Of a DNA stretch of 64,000 nt, positions 1 through 9,336 are shown piece after piece. Both the position numbers and the translations under genes were made by a program. The notes beneath the pieces were generated by a model. It saw nothing but the letters and a program-made list of their open reading frames with translations. It was not told where the DNA came from and did no database searches. How positions within the stretch are numbered: position 1 is the first letter of the stretch; every line of letters starts with the position of its first letter. Source of the DNA: Winogradskyella wichelsiae (GTDB lineage Bacteria > Bacteroidota > Bacteroidia > Flavobacteriales > Flavobacteriaceae); NCBI RefSeq assembly GCF_013403925.1, contig NZ_JABFDJ010000001.1, forward strand, positions 620,001 through 684,000. Direction: 5' to 3'.

Positions 1-746
1 TAAGTTTCAATAATTAATCCTTTTATTAAATTACTTGTAAGAACAGCTTCACAAATTGGTCTTGAAATTCCTGGAAATAATTTCAGTACTCCAATATTTG
101 TATCCATTGCGGTTCGTAAAATCAGTTCTTTATTGGCTTTTGGCTTCCATAGAGATTCTGAATTTACATTTAAATGCACTCCCGATTCTGCTAAATTAGG
201 ATAATTAAATGACTCAAAAGCCTCAAAATGTTCCGCATTTAGTTTTGTTGTTCTGTTACCCCTGTATAATTTGTATTCAAAATACAAACCGACCTCTCTA
301 ATAACGGGTAATCCTTCAATATTTAAAGAGGCCATCTGTATAGATGTAATAAGGTTTTCCTTAGCATCCGTACGTAAATCTCCGATTGGTAATTGTGAGC
401 CTGTTAATATTACAGGTTTTGCTAAATTTTCGAGCATAAAGCTTAGTGCTGATGCTGTATAACTCATTGTATCACTACCATGTAAGACAACAAAACCATC
501 AAACTTTAAATAGTTTTCACCAATAATAGTAGCGATATCAGCCCAATACTTAGGCTGCATATTTGATGAATCTATAGGTTCTTCAAAAGAAATGGTTTCT
601 ATTGAACAATCTAAAAGGTGCAATTCAGGAATTTTAATAAGTAGACTATCAAAGTCAAACGCTTTTAACGAACCTGTATAAACATCTTTGATCATACCAA
701 TGGTTCCACCTGTATATATTAATAGGATGTGCGGTTGTTTTGTCAT
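1..746 (-). CDS. ansA: L-asparaginase, type I (partial, C-terminus off the window)
   Basis: Hydrolyses L-asparagine to aspartate and ammonia; no signal peptide, so cytoplasmic (type I). About 248 residues are visible from the ATG at 746; the reading frame stays open to the window edge, so roughly 90 C-terminal residues are missing. The N-terminus carries the nucleophile-threonine motif YTGGTIGM and, about 90 residues in, the second motif HGSDTMSYTA, both diagnostic of the asparaginase family. The ATG follows directly on the stop codon of the TatD gene (no intergenic base), so the two are probably cotranscribed. The family assignment is safe; substrate choice (Asn versus Gln) cannot be read from sequence alone. 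Confidence 0.93.
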   Translation of the reverse strand, partial: MTKQPHILLIYTGGTIGMIKDVYTGSLKAFDFDSLLIKIPELHLLDCSIETISFEEPIDSSNMQPKYWADIATIIGENYLKFDGFVVLHGSDTMSYTASALSFMLENLAKPVILTGSQLPIGDLRTDAKENLITSIQMASLNIEGLPVIREVGLYFEYKLYRGNRTTKLNAEHFEAFESFNYPNLAESGVHLNVNSESLWKPKANKELILRTAMDTNIGVLKLFPGISRPICEAVLTSNLIKGLIIET

Positions 747-1514
747 TTAGATTCCGAATATAGCTTTTGAATTTTCTGTTGTTACATCTGCAACTTCATC
801 TTCAGTAACATTGTATATTTCAGCTAATTTTTCTACTACTTTATTAATATAAGCACTCTCATTACGTTTACCTCGAAATGGTTTTGGGGCTAAATACGGC
901 GAGTCTGTTTCTAAAACAATATACTTAAGGTCTATTTGGTTTAAAAACTGATCTATCTTACCGTTTTTAAAAGTTACGACTCCTCCTATACCCAATTTCA
1001 TATTATAAGAAATAGCTTTTTTAGCTTGTTCTAAAGTCCCTGTAAAACAGTGAAAAATACCGAATAAATCGGGTCCTTTTTCTGATTCTAAAACTTCAAA
1101 AACCTCATCAAAAGCATCTCTACAATGAATTACTATTGGTAACTTATATTTCTTTGCTAACCTTATTTGTTGTGTAAAGGCATCAACCTGAATACCTAAT
1201 GTAGATGTATCCCAATAGAGGTCAATCCCTATTTCACCAATGGCAAAAAATGATCTTGAAGCCAATTGTGCTTCTACATGCCCTAATTCTTCTTTGTAAT
1301 TATCTTTTACAGATGTAGGGTGTAAACCCATCATTAAAAACACATGCTCAGGAAAATCTTTTTCTAATTGAAGCATCGATTCTGTATATGCCGAATCTAT
1401 TGCAGGAATAAAGAACCGAGTAACACCTGCCTCAATAGCACGTTGAATCATCTCTGACCTATCCGCATCAAAAGCATCACTATATAAATGTGTATGTGTA
1501 TCTGTAATTATCAT
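747..1514 (-). CDS. tatD: TatD family metal-dependent hydrolase / DNase
   Basis: 255 residues, the normal family length. Metal-binding motifs of the TatD TIM barrel are present: THTHLYSD at the N-terminus (HxH), a glutamate in GEIGID, IHCRD, FHCFTGT and LETDSPYLAP near the C-terminus. Members are 3'-5' nucleases or D-aminoacyl-tRNA deacylase-like hydrolases acting in the cytoplasm. The ATG at 1514 gives a complete family N-terminus (MIITDTHTH). It lies head-to-tail with asparaginase and is separated from the upstream sigma-factor pair by a terminator hairpin, so it likely has its own promoter in the gap at about 1515-1530 or reads through from upstream. Confidence 0.92.
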   Translation of the reverse strand: MIITDTHTHLYSDAFDADRSEMIQRAIEAGVTRFFIPAIDSAYTESMLQLEKDFPEHVFLMMGLHPTSVKDNYKEELGHVEAQLASRSFFAIGEIGIDLYWDTSTLGIQVDAFTQQIRLAKKYKLPIVIHCRDAFDEVFEVLESEKGPDLFGIFHCFTGTLEQAKKAISYNMKLGIGGVVTFKNGKIDQFLNQIDLKYIVLETDSPYLAPKPFRGKRNESAYINKVVEKLAEIYNVTEDEVADVTTENSKAIFGI

Positions 1515-1528
1515 TTTGCAAAAATAAA

Positions 1529-1554
1529 AAAGTCATCTTGGTTTTGATGACTTT
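1529..1554 (-). terminator. Rho-independent terminator behind the sigma-factor/TPR gene pair
   Basis: Perfect 9-bp stem AAAGTCATC / GATGACTTT (1529-1537 and 1546-1554) with an 8-base loop. On the minus strand the stem is followed by a T-rich run (complement of 1521-1530), which suits the end of the transcript that contains the gene at 1634-2380. Confidence 0.7.
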
Positions 1555-1633
1555 CTTTTTAGAATTTCTTGCAAAGTAAAGCAGATAAAATAGAGTTTCG
1601 TTAATGCTTTATTAAAATATTGAAATTTTATAA

Positions 1634-2380
1634 TTAATCGAGTTGATTTAGCAACTCTTGAGCCACTTTATAATGCTCAGAATTTTGAGATATTGTTTTT
1701 AAAGTTTCTACTACAGCTGTTATGTTTTCTTGTTTAAGATAACTTAAAGCCAAAATCCACTTCGCATTATCTTGGTAAGCAGAGTTTCCTTGAGACAGTT
1801 TAAGAAGCAACTCATCGGCTTCTTGGAACTGATTAGTTTCTACCAACGCTATACTCTTATAAAGTTGAATTTCTAAATTAGAATAATCGTTTTCTAATAT
1901 CTCATTAAAAGCTATGATTGCTTCTTTATAATCCTTAGAGTTAAAGCTATGCTCTGCTTTAGTCATTGCTTCATTTTCACCACTTCTAACAGTTAAACTA
2001 ATTGTATTAAAACTATTGTAATCCTCATAAGTTGGATCACTAAACTGGTTGAATACAAAAAATCCAATTAAAATGATTACCGAAGCTGCAATGCCATATT
2101 TATAAAAATTAAATTTATGAGAAGGCTGTTCTATCGTTTTATCCTTTTCTAATTTATTGAAATACATATTAGAAATCACATCTAGGTTAGCCTTAAAATC
2201 AGAATTTTCTTGTTCATTCTCAATTTCATGTTTTAAATGTGAAGACATATCTTTATAAATTTCAAATGCTTGTTTAAATGAAACATCGGTTTTTAATTTT
2301 TCTTCAAAAACAATGGATTCATCTTTAGACAAATCACCTAACAGATAACTTTCAAACTGTATATAATCTTGCTCTTCCAT
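1634..2380 (-). CDS. Membrane TPR protein, probable partner (anti-sigma-like) of the adjacent sigma factor
   Basis: 248 residues. Residues 1-90 are a charged, soluble, putatively cytoplasmic region beginning with an acidic, helix-rich segment (LLGDLSKDES) like the start of anti-sigma/zinc-finger-less regulators. One transmembrane helix lies at about 95-111 (IAASVIILIGFFVF), followed by a periplasmic tail with TPR-like helices (about 130-248, e.g. FNSKDYKEAIIAFNEIL). The gene starts 4 bp after the sigma gene, so translation is probably coupled. The topology, cytoplasmic head plus one helix plus periplasmic sensor, is that of an anti-sigma factor, but I see no recognised anti-sigma domain; the role is inferred from gene order. 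Confidence 0.75.
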   Translation of the reverse strand: MEEQDYIQFESYLLGDLSKDESIVFEEKLKTDVSFKQAFEIYKDMSSHLKHEIENEQENSDFKANLDVISNMYFNKLEKDKTIEQPSHKFNFYKYGIAASVIILIGFFVFNQFSDPTYEDYNSFNTISLTVRSGENEAMTKAEHSFNSKDYKEAIIAFNEILENDYSNLEIQLYKSIALVETNQFQEADELLLKLSQGNSAYQDNAKWILALSYLKQENITAVVETLKTISQNSEHYKVAQELLNQLD

Positions 2381-2384
2381 AACT

Positions 2385-2966
2385 TTAATTCTTCAGTTGG
2401 TTAAATTTTGGTGATGCCTGCACTAATTTAGTTAATTGCCCAATACACAGTGATTTTTTCTTCCGTGCATAAGCATAAGTAATTTTAAGACTTTTAGCAA
2501 CTTCTTCCATTGACTTAATTTTAAAAGTAGCGTTTAGTAAATCTCTGCATGCTTCACCAAGTTCTAAAAACGCTTCTTTAAATAAAGCTTCCTTATTTTC
2601 AAAAACAGAACTTTCAAAGGATAACATTGGGGCATCATCATCCTCAGATAAAACTTCTTCATTAATTGTTACCTCTTTACCTCCAATTTTTTTTAATTGA
2701 TTTAACCATTTTCGTTTACACAATAAAAAAAAGTAGGCATCAAAAGGGCAAGTAAGCTCTAGCTTATTTTGTTTCGCTTGGTTATAGATTGTTATAATAG
2801 TTTCTTGGATTACATCTTGTGCATCATAAGCATCCCCACTATTCTTCTTTATATAGTTAATCACTTTAGGTGCAAACTTATCATAGATAGTTTGAATGAT
2901 AAAGGTATTGTTTGCCGCTAGTCCGTCAACATACTTTTGATCTTCGTGTATTTTTTTTGCGCTCAT
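2385..2966 (-). CDS. ECF-type RNA polymerase sigma factor
   Basis: 193 residues, typical for group 4 sigma factors. Region 2 covers about 15-90 (QTIYDKFAPKVINYIKK, then DAQDVIQETIITIYNQ, the -10 recognition helix) and region 4 about 125-185 (ACRDLLNATFKIKSMEEVAKSL with the helix-turn-helix ending in YARKKKSLC). Region 3 is absent, as expected for ECF factors. It is followed by the membrane TPR protein and is divergent from the lipoprotein/CHAT gene set, which it may activate. The 170-bp divergent gap shows no clear TAnnTTTG box, consistent with use of an alternative sigma factor, but that is inference. Confidence 0.88.
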   Translation of the reverse strand: MSAKKIHEDQKYVDGLAANNTFIIQTIYDKFAPKVINYIKKNSGDAYDAQDVIQETIITIYNQAKQNKLELTCPFDAYFFLLCKRKWLNQLKKIGGKEVTINEEVLSEDDDAPMLSFESSVFENKEALFKEAFLELGEACRDLLNATFKIKSMEEVAKSLKITYAYARKKKSLCIGQLTKLVQASPKFNQLKN

Positions 2967-3136
2967 GAACCCTTTATTTTCAACGAATTTAAAAAATCTT
3001 TCTAAAATGAGGGTAACAATTCTAAACAGCTTTTGATTTAAGGGTGTAACAATAAAAAACGGAACATATAAAAAGACAACTATTTAGTCATCTTAATTAT
3101 TTATATAAGTACGAATAACATTTAAAAGCCAATATT

Positions 3137-4174
3137 ATGAAAACTAAAAACCATCTCTTTTGTAAACCTAGTACAGAACCTATTTTTATTAAAAAACTAT
3201 GCAGCCTTTTTGCCCTAATCACAGTAACCGTATTATTAACTACGAGTTGCAATCCAGAAGATGACAACCAAAGTGAAACACCTAATATTGCATCACCTAC
3301 AGCTCAAGAATTTGATAACATTAGAGCTATTGCATTAGAGAATCACACACAAATGTTTACGTTTAACACAGAAGACACTTACATTTCTTTAACCTCAGCA
3401 AATGGTGTTCAAATTAACATTAACGCCAATTGTCTTACCGCTAATGGCAATCCTGTTACCGGAGATATTACTTTAGAATATATTGAGCTTTTTGAAAAAG
3501 GAAGTATGTTAACCACTAATAAACCTACAATGGGCGTGTTACCAGGAGGAGGTAAAGCTTTATTAATTTCTGGAGGTGAATTCTTTATAGAAGCAACACA
3601 AAATGGAACTGTTTTAGATACGACTTGTAGTTTTCAGTTAATAATCCCTTCTAGCCTGACAGGTAGTTCTGACCCTGATATGACGCTATGGAATGGAGAA
3701 ATTGACGCCGATGGAAACTTAGCTTGGGAAGAAGCTGATAATGAAAATGGAGAAGAAGAAGGAGAAGTTTTCTTAGAAGGCGAAAATTATTATACTAATA
3801 TTGAAGGATTTGGTTGGACTAACGTAGATCGTTTTTACAGTGATCCAAGACCAAAAACAACACTTCAAGTACAAGCACCAGAGGGTTACGACAATCAAAA
3901 CAGTGCTATTTATTTATCTTACGATGGTGAAGCACCCGCCTTAGCTTACTTAGATACTTTTGATGAAGACTTAAATATTTTTAGTGAGCATTACGGACAA
4001 ATTCCAATTGGCTTAGCTTGCCATGTAATTTTTATAACAGAATCTGATGGGATATGGAGATACGCTATTAAGCCAATGATTATTGCGGAAAACGATATAA
4101 TAACATTTAATTTAGGGGAGACTATAGTTGGTACTGAAGCTTCATTAACAGCTTTAATGAATGATTTGCCTTAA
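3137..4174 (+). CDS. Secreted lipoprotein of unknown function
   Basis: 345 residues. The signal peptide ends in the lipobox LTTSC (Cys38); the polar n-region is long (about 20 residues), so a shorter start cannot be excluded, but no better ATG is visible. A segment at about 85-120 (NGVQININANCLTANGNPVT, then GDITLEYIELF) resembles the ZU5/adhesion-like beta domain seen in many Bacteroidota surface proteins in which a similar 'NG.PVTG.V.L.Y.E' motif occurs. An acidic low-complexity stretch (ENGEEEGEV) sits mid-protein. First gene of the plus-strand set divergent from the sigma factor; followed by a terminator at 4199-4224. Function not recognised. Confidence 0.7.
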   Translation: MKTKNHLFCKPSTEPIFIKKLCSLFALITVTVLLTTSCNPEDDNQSETPNIASPTAQEFDNIRAIALENHTQMFTFNTEDTYISLTSANGVQININANCLTANGNPVTGDITLEYIELFEKGSMLTTNKPTMGVLPGGGKALLISGGEFFIEATQNGTVLDTTCSFQLIIPSSLTGSSDPDMTLWNGEIDADGNLAWEEADNENGEEEGEVFLEGENYYTNIEGFGWTNVDRFYSDPRPKTTLQVQAPEGYDNQNSAIYLSYDGEAPALAYLDTFDEDLNIFSEHYGQIPIGLACHVIFITESDGIWRYAIKPMIIAENDIITFNLGETIVGTEASLTALMNDLP

Positions 4175-4198
4175 ATCAGAAGTACCTACTTAGTCATC

Positions 4199-4224
4199 AA
4201 GTCAGAAATTAATTTTTCTGACTT
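4199..4224 (+). terminator. Rho-independent terminator behind the lipoprotein gene
   Basis: 10-bp perfect stem AAGTCAGAAA / TTTCTGACTT around a 6-base loop, running into a T tract (4223-4227). It separates the lipoprotein gene from the PKD/CHAT genes, which therefore need a promoter in 4228-4288. Confidence 0.7.
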
Positions 4225-4288
4225 TTTGTGCATTCTTCAATCTGCTTAAATTATAATTGTTAAATTTAGTCGCTATAAATACCTATAA

Positions 4289-6241
4289 ATGAAATCAATC
4301 CACTTTTTTTGTCTAGCTTTTAGTTTCTCTATTTTCAGTTTTGCACAGCAAGAAATAGAGAAAGATACTACACGCGGAACAGCTACTATTATTCATAAAA
4401 ACTTAGGGAACGCTGTTGAGTTTAATGCAGATGCCCCAGTACTCAACCAAATTGCGGGAGCACCAAAAGCATTTTACACTAATTTTTGGGAATTTGGAGA
4501 TGGTACTTTTAGTAAAGAAGAAAATCCTAAAAAAACATATAAGAAAAACGGAGAGTATACCGTAAGATTATGGGCAACCAACAACTATGACACCGGGAAA
4601 CCACCTGTAACACGTCCTAAAAAAATTAATGTTAGCAATGCAAATGATAATTTTGAAGAGGAAGCGTCCATGGACTCTGCTTTAAGCCTTCAACGTAATA
4701 GAGAACCTATACCTAACGAAGAAATAGTTGTTGTTTTCAGCTACAAGAACACTAAAACCTACACAATAAACGGTAAATTCTTACTCTTCTATAATGAAGC
4801 AAAATATGATACCGATAACTTTAACCTCATTGAAACAAGACCCTATCACAAAGAAAAAGAAATCACCGATGATATCGTTTATGCTTCAAAATTTGATTCT
4901 GATGTTTATTATGCATCCGCAGAAGATGATATAATGTCTTTAAAAGCAAAACCACAAGACACTACAGTGAGAAGAAATCTTCCTCTAACCTTAGAAGAAG
5001 CTAAATTTGCTTATAGAAACTCAAGTCAATTACGTTTTGAAAATATGGAACCAAACGAAGAACGTCACGTATTTTACAGTTTAAAAACCACTAAAGAAAT
5101 GCTAAAAGATACCTCTGCGATAATTTCAGTAAGAGGTGTTTATGTTCCTGATGATAGTTATGACAACCACCACGTAAAAGATATGGAAATGGAAATCGTA
5201 ACCTCGCATGACCCTAATAAAATGTCATCTAATTCTACATTTCTTAATTACAGATTGGTAAGATATAAACGACCAAAATTTAAAATCAGATTTCAAAATA
5301 ATGGCGAAGGTCCTGCATCAACCATTCGTTTAGAAACCGATGTGCCAGATATGTTTGATAAAACTTCGATTGAAGTTTTAGATATGTATCCCAAAGTAAA
5401 AATTTGTCCTAAATACGATGTTGCTTATAGTTGCCTTGACACTACTTATACCGACAAACAAGCCATTTTTACTTTCAAAAATATTTATCTACCTGGAAGT
5501 GAACAAAAAAATGTAAAAGTTTACGATTCTACTAAAGGTTTTGTGCAATACCGTGTAAAGTTTTCTAAAGACTTCCATAAAGAAAAAACAAAATCTAGAA
5601 CTGCAATTATCTTTGATAAAAACGAACCGATAATTACCAATTATTCTACAACGCGTTTTTTACCAGGAATTTCTATTGGTGCCAAAGCGGGTTATAATTC
5701 ATTTTCAGATCTTAAAAATTCTGAAAGTTATTTTATTGGTGCCACAATTTCGCCCTACAAATCGTATCGTTGGTATTGGCAAGTAGAACTTTTAAACAGT
5801 TTTCATAAATTTAAAAATAACACCGAAATCAAAGAAGAAATTGTAGATGATGGCGCTATTGGTTTTCCATACACAGAACGCACCACCACCAATAAAAGTT
5901 ATAATAATATAGATTGGGAAATTCCGGTATTGGTAAGATATAATGTAAATAACTATATCGGCTTAGGTGCTGGCATTATAGGTGCTTTTTCTGTAAATGA
6001 AAAGCAAGAACAATCTATTTTAATAGAGCAATTTGAAGGACAAGGTGCTGATTTATTTCTTTTTGATAGCAGTACTACCAATGCAGAAGTTTCAGAATCT
6101 TTCACCAATTTTAGAAAAGGTTTTTTAGTTGAAGCTACAGCTGGTTTTGCTCGCATAGGACCAAGTCTTGGTGCTCGTTATGTATTTAACTTAGAAGAGG
6201 ATTACAATTATCTACAACTATATGCTATTTGGAAATTCTAA
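4289..6241 (+). CDS. Exported PKD-domain protein with C-terminal outer-membrane beta-barrel
   Basis: 650 residues. A Sec signal peptide (cleavage near Ala19-Gln20, FSFAQ) is followed by a PKD domain at about 40-115 with the hallmark WEFGDGTF (from residue 67) and the strand GEYTVRLWATN. The middle part (about 150-440) is beta-rich and unrecognised. From about residue 455 (ISIGAKAGYNSF) to the terminal aromatic-ended strand QLYAIWKF the pattern is of an outer-membrane beta-barrel of 8-10 strands. Its stop codon is separated from the CHAT gene start by a single base, so the two form an operon. A surface sensor/receptor role for the proteolytic set is inferred from order only. Confidence 0.75.
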   Translation: MKSIHFFCLAFSFSIFSFAQQEIEKDTTRGTATIIHKNLGNAVEFNADAPVLNQIAGAPKAFYTNFWEFGDGTFSKEENPKKTYKKNGEYTVRLWATNNYDTGKPPVTRPKKINVSNANDNFEEEASMDSALSLQRNREPIPNEEIVVVFSYKNTKTYTINGKFLLFYNEAKYDTDNFNLIETRPYHKEKEITDDIVYASKFDSDVYYASAEDDIMSLKAKPQDTTVRRNLPLTLEEAKFAYRNSSQLRFENMEPNEERHVFYSLKTTKEMLKDTSAIISVRGVYVPDDSYDNHHVKDMEMEIVTSHDPNKMSSNSTFLNYRLVRYKRPKFKIRFQNNGEGPASTIRLETDVPDMFDKTSIEVLDMYPKVKICPKYDVAYSCLDTTYTDKQAIFTFKNIYLPGSEQKNVKVYDSTKGFVQYRVKFSKDFHKEKTKSRTAIIFDKNEPIITNYSTTRFLPGISIGAKAGYNSFSDLKNSESYFIGATISPYKSYRWYWQVELLNSFHKFKNNTEIKEEIVDDGAIGFPYTERTTTNKSYNNIDWEIPVLVRYNVNNYIGLGAGIIGAFSVNEKQEQSILIEQFEGQGADLFLFDSSTTNAEVSESFTNFRKGFLVEATAGFARIGPSLGARYVFNLEEDYNYLQLYAIWKF

Positions 6242-6242
6242 C

Positions 6243-8831
6243 ATGATTAAAAAGGGGGTTGTTATATTTTTAATTTTGCTATCGGCAATATGTTATGCTC
6301 AAGATTTAGAAGAATCTATTTATGTAGCCACAGAAACATTTCATCAAAATCAAACAAATGAGGGTTTAGAGCAATTAAACATCAAAAGTCTTCAATTTGA
6401 AAAACAACTCAATAAAGAAGATGATTATTATGCCTTTATTAATCTATTAGTTAATAAAGCCTATTTTCTTAATAAAATAAATCGTTCAAAAGAAGCGATT
6501 TCTGCCTACGAAAAAGCACACGAAATCTACATTCATCAACACATCAATTCTTATGATATTGTAGAATATTGCCTTATTCCTTTAGGTATTCTCTACCACA
6601 AAACTAACGCTTACTTAAAAGCCGAACAGATTATTACCCTTTATATAAATCTGGCGCAAAAACAGAACAACAATCAACAGCAAATTACTGGGTTTATCAA
6701 TTTAGCCAAGCTTTATCAATCCTTAAGCAAGCATCAACAAGTAATGGCTATTGTAGCTAAAGGACTTAAAATTGAAGGTATAAAAAACCGACAAAAACGG
6801 AATCTAAATTATATTAAAAGAAAAAGCGAATTACTTATAGAAAGCAATCAAAAGCGTTTATCGTTAGACAATGATGTTATTGGCCCAAGATTTAATCCTA
6901 AAAACGCAGAAACCTATCAGCTTAATTACGAAACGGCTTTAGAAAATGAAGATTATGAAACTGCATATACTAATTTAAATCTATTAAAAAATTTAAAAAT
7001 CAATAAACTAACATCAGCAAGAAGTAGAGCTAAATTTAATTTTCAAGAAGCACAATTACATTATTTAAGAGATGAAAATGATAAAGCTTTAGCTAAATTA
7101 AGAACTTGCTTAGCCATTTTACTTCCTAATTTTGATAAAACTCAACGTCCTAAACCAAAAGATTTATATCCTGAAAATACCTTTATGGATATTTTTGACT
7201 TATGGGCAGCATTAGAAACCGATCCTGAAAAAAAATTACAGTATTATGATTTAAGTTTTTATATATCAGAATCGCTTACACAAGAAAACACCAACCAAGA
7301 AAGCTACATTCTTAGCGCCAATACCAATAAAGACCGTAGTGAAAAATGTATCCGTATTTTATATGATTTATTTCAAATTAAAGGGGAAAGCAGTTACATA
7401 AAACGTGCATTTCAATATGCTGAACGCAATAAAGCTTTAGGCTTAAAATGGTACACTAATAAACGTACATTTTTAAAACAACACCCAAAAGACAGTCTTC
7501 TATTAGCAGAACAGCAGCTACTAAAACAGCAGCAACATTTTTCTAATAAATTATTAAACAGACCCATTAACAAAACTCAACTTTTAGAACGCGATACTCT
7601 GCAATTACAACTCATTACCACAAGTACACAACTAAAAAAATTGCAAGATTCTATTACCAAAACCTACAACAAATCTTCATTATACAATTTAAATATTGAA
7701 GTTTTAAAGTCGAAATTAAAAACAGATGAAGCTTGTTTGGTTGAATATTTTTCTGGAAATAATGACATCTACCAATTTATTTTCTCGCCAAATCATATCG
7801 CTTTTAACCGTATTGAAAATACTGTTTCAAATCGAAATAGTATTTCTAAATTTATTAGTTATTTCGAAAATGCATCAGTTATAAATAATGATGTTTTACA
7901 ATTTACGGAAGATGCTTTTCAACTTTATACCGTATTAAATTTAAAAGACATCGCTACGTATCAAAATGTAGTAATTATTGCAGATGGACTTTTAAATTTT
8001 ATTCCTTTTGAAAGTTTACTCACCAACGCAACTACAACGTCTAATTATTCCGACATGCCTTTTATGGTAAAAAAGCATCGTATTGCCTACCAAACTAGCG
8101 CTTCCTTTTATAACGACACAAAACCTTATGCATTTAAAAACTCAGCATTAGGTGTTTTTCCTGTTTTTGACAATAGCAATATTAAACTCACCTATTCTAT
8201 TGATGAAGCAGAACGCTTAGATGATGCCATTAAAACAGAATTTTTAATGTACAACGCTGCAACTAAAAAAGATGTTTTAAAACAAATTAACGATTACAGT
8301 ATTTTACATCTTTCTACACATGCCAATAGTGGTGATTTTACAACGGCAGCAAATATAGATTTTATAGATTCTAAACTATCCCTACAAGAATTGTACAACC
8401 TAGATTTAAAGAGTGACTTGGTGGTTTTAAGTGCTTGTGAAACCGGTGTAGGAATGCTTCAAAAGGGAGAAGGCAGCATGAATTTAGCACGTGGCTTTAA
8501 ATACGCAGGCATCTCTAATATGGTTGTTTCCCTGTGGAAAATTAATGATTTATCCACCTCAAAAATTATGTCTCATTTTTATAATGATCTTAGGCAAACT
8601 GAATCTGCTTTTTCCGCTAATCAAAGTTCTAAATTAGCATACCTAAATTCTGATACTATTTCTAATGCTAAAAAATCACCTTATTATTGGAGTGCTTTTA
8701 TTTATTCTGGAGATGTAACGCCAGCAAAATCTTTCAATTATATAAATATGATTATTTATAGTATTATCGGCTTGATAATTGCTAGTTTAATTCTGTTATT
8801 AATTTATAAAAGACAACTATGGAAACGTTAA
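6243..8831 (+). CDS. TPR-CHAT caspase-like protease, exported and membrane-anchored
   Basis: 862 residues from the ATG at 6243; a start 21 bases upstream lies inside the preceding gene and would spoil the signal peptide (GVVIFLILLSAICYAQ). TPR-like helices fill about 25-420 (for instance INRSKEAISAYEKAHEIY), a coiled coil about 430-480, and the C-terminal third is a CHAT domain: catalytic His in LHLSTHANSG (His693) and Cys in VVLSACETGVG (Cys732), both intact. A hydrophobic helix at about 832-855 is followed by the basic tail KRQLWKR. The protease domain is therefore predicted to be periplasmic with a short cytoplasmic tail. The retropepsin gene overlaps its 3' end by 13 bases. Confidence 0.88.
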   Translation: MIKKGVVIFLILLSAICYAQDLEESIYVATETFHQNQTNEGLEQLNIKSLQFEKQLNKEDDYYAFINLLVNKAYFLNKINRSKEAISAYEKAHEIYIHQHINSYDIVEYCLIPLGILYHKTNAYLKAEQIITLYINLAQKQNNNQQQITGFINLAKLYQSLSKHQQVMAIVAKGLKIEGIKNRQKRNLNYIKRKSELLIESNQKRLSLDNDVIGPRFNPKNAETYQLNYETALENEDYETAYTNLNLLKNLKINKLTSARSRAKFNFQEAQLHYLRDENDKALAKLRTCLAILLPNFDKTQRPKPKDLYPENTFMDIFDLWAALETDPEKKLQYYDLSFYISESLTQENTNQESYILSANTNKDRSEKCIRILYDLFQIKGESSYIKRAFQYAERNKALGLKWYTNKRTFLKQHPKDSLLLAEQQLLKQQQHFSNKLLNRPINKTQLLERDTLQLQLITTSTQLKKLQDSITKTYNKSSLYNLNIEVLKSKLKTDEACLVEYFSGNNDIYQFIFSPNHIAFNRIENTVSNRNSISKFISYFENASVINNDVLQFTEDAFQLYTVLNLKDIATYQNVVIIADGLLNFIPFESLLTNATTTSNYSDMPFMVKKHRIAYQTSASFYNDTKPYAFKNSALGVFPVFDNSNIKLTYSIDEAERLDDAIKTEFLMYNAATKKDVLKQINDYSILHLSTHANSGDFTTAANIDFIDSKLSLQELYNLDLKSDLVVLSACETGVGMLQKGEGSMNLARGFKYAGISNMVVSLWKINDLSTSKIMSHFYNDLRQTESAFSANQSSKLAYLNSDTISNAKKSPYYWSAFIYSGDVTPAKSFNYINMIIYSIIGLIIASLILLLIYKRQLWKR

Positions 8832-9259
8832 AAGACTTCCTTACAAATAAAGGCTATTCTAAAGTTAAATTGAAGTTCACAAAAACCAATCATTTTGAAA
8901 TAAAAGCAACTATTAATGGCGTAAAAGGTCGATTTATTTTAGATACTGGTGCTTCAAATAGCTGTGTCGGTTTTGAAGCCATTGAACGTTTTAATCTTAA
9001 AGTTAAAGATTCGGAAATAAAAGCAGTTGGTGCTGGGGCTTCTGACATGCTGACACAAATTTCTAATTCAAATTCCGTTAAGCTCGGAAAATGGAAAAAG
9101 AGTCGTGTTGCGCTTATTTTATTTAATCTTTCTCATGTTAACAACGGACTTATTAATCATGATGCAGACCCTGTAGATGGTATACTTGGTGCGGATATCT
9201 TAAAAAAAGGAAAGGCTGTTATCGATTATGAAAAGAAATATTTATACCTCAAGTTATAA
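8819..9259 (+). CDS. Single-domain retropepsin-like aspartic protease, cytoplasmic
   Basis: 146 residues, the size of one retropepsin lobe, so activity would require a homodimer. The catalytic motif is FILDTGASNS (Asp42) and the C-terminal hydrophobic-glycine motif is ILGADILKKG followed by a YEKKYLYL strand, both typical of clan AA. No signal peptide or transmembrane helix is present, so it should be cytoplasmic, on the opposite side of the membrane from the CHAT domain. Start ATG at 8819 overlaps the CHAT gene by 13 bases, which argues for translational coupling. The substrate is unknown; candidates within the locus are the tail of the CHAT protein and the TPR partner of the sigma factor. 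Confidence 0.85.
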   Translation: METLKDFLTNKGYSKVKLKFTKTNHFEIKATINGVKGRFILDTGASNSCVGFEAIERFNLKVKDSEIKAVGAGASDMLTQISNSNSVKLGKWKKSRVALILFNLSHVNNGLINHDADPVDGILGADILKKGKAVIDYEKKYLYLKL

Positions 9260-9336
9260 GAAAGCTGACAATGTTATTATTCACAAAACCATTAAATAAA
9301 CAGAAGATTCTTTCTATCTTTAAAAATCATAGCTGA

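Noticed and set aside
6222..6242. Earlier start of the CHAT gene
   Set aside because: Would overlap the preceding barrel gene and put polar residues before the signal peptide; ATG at 6243 gives a normal one.
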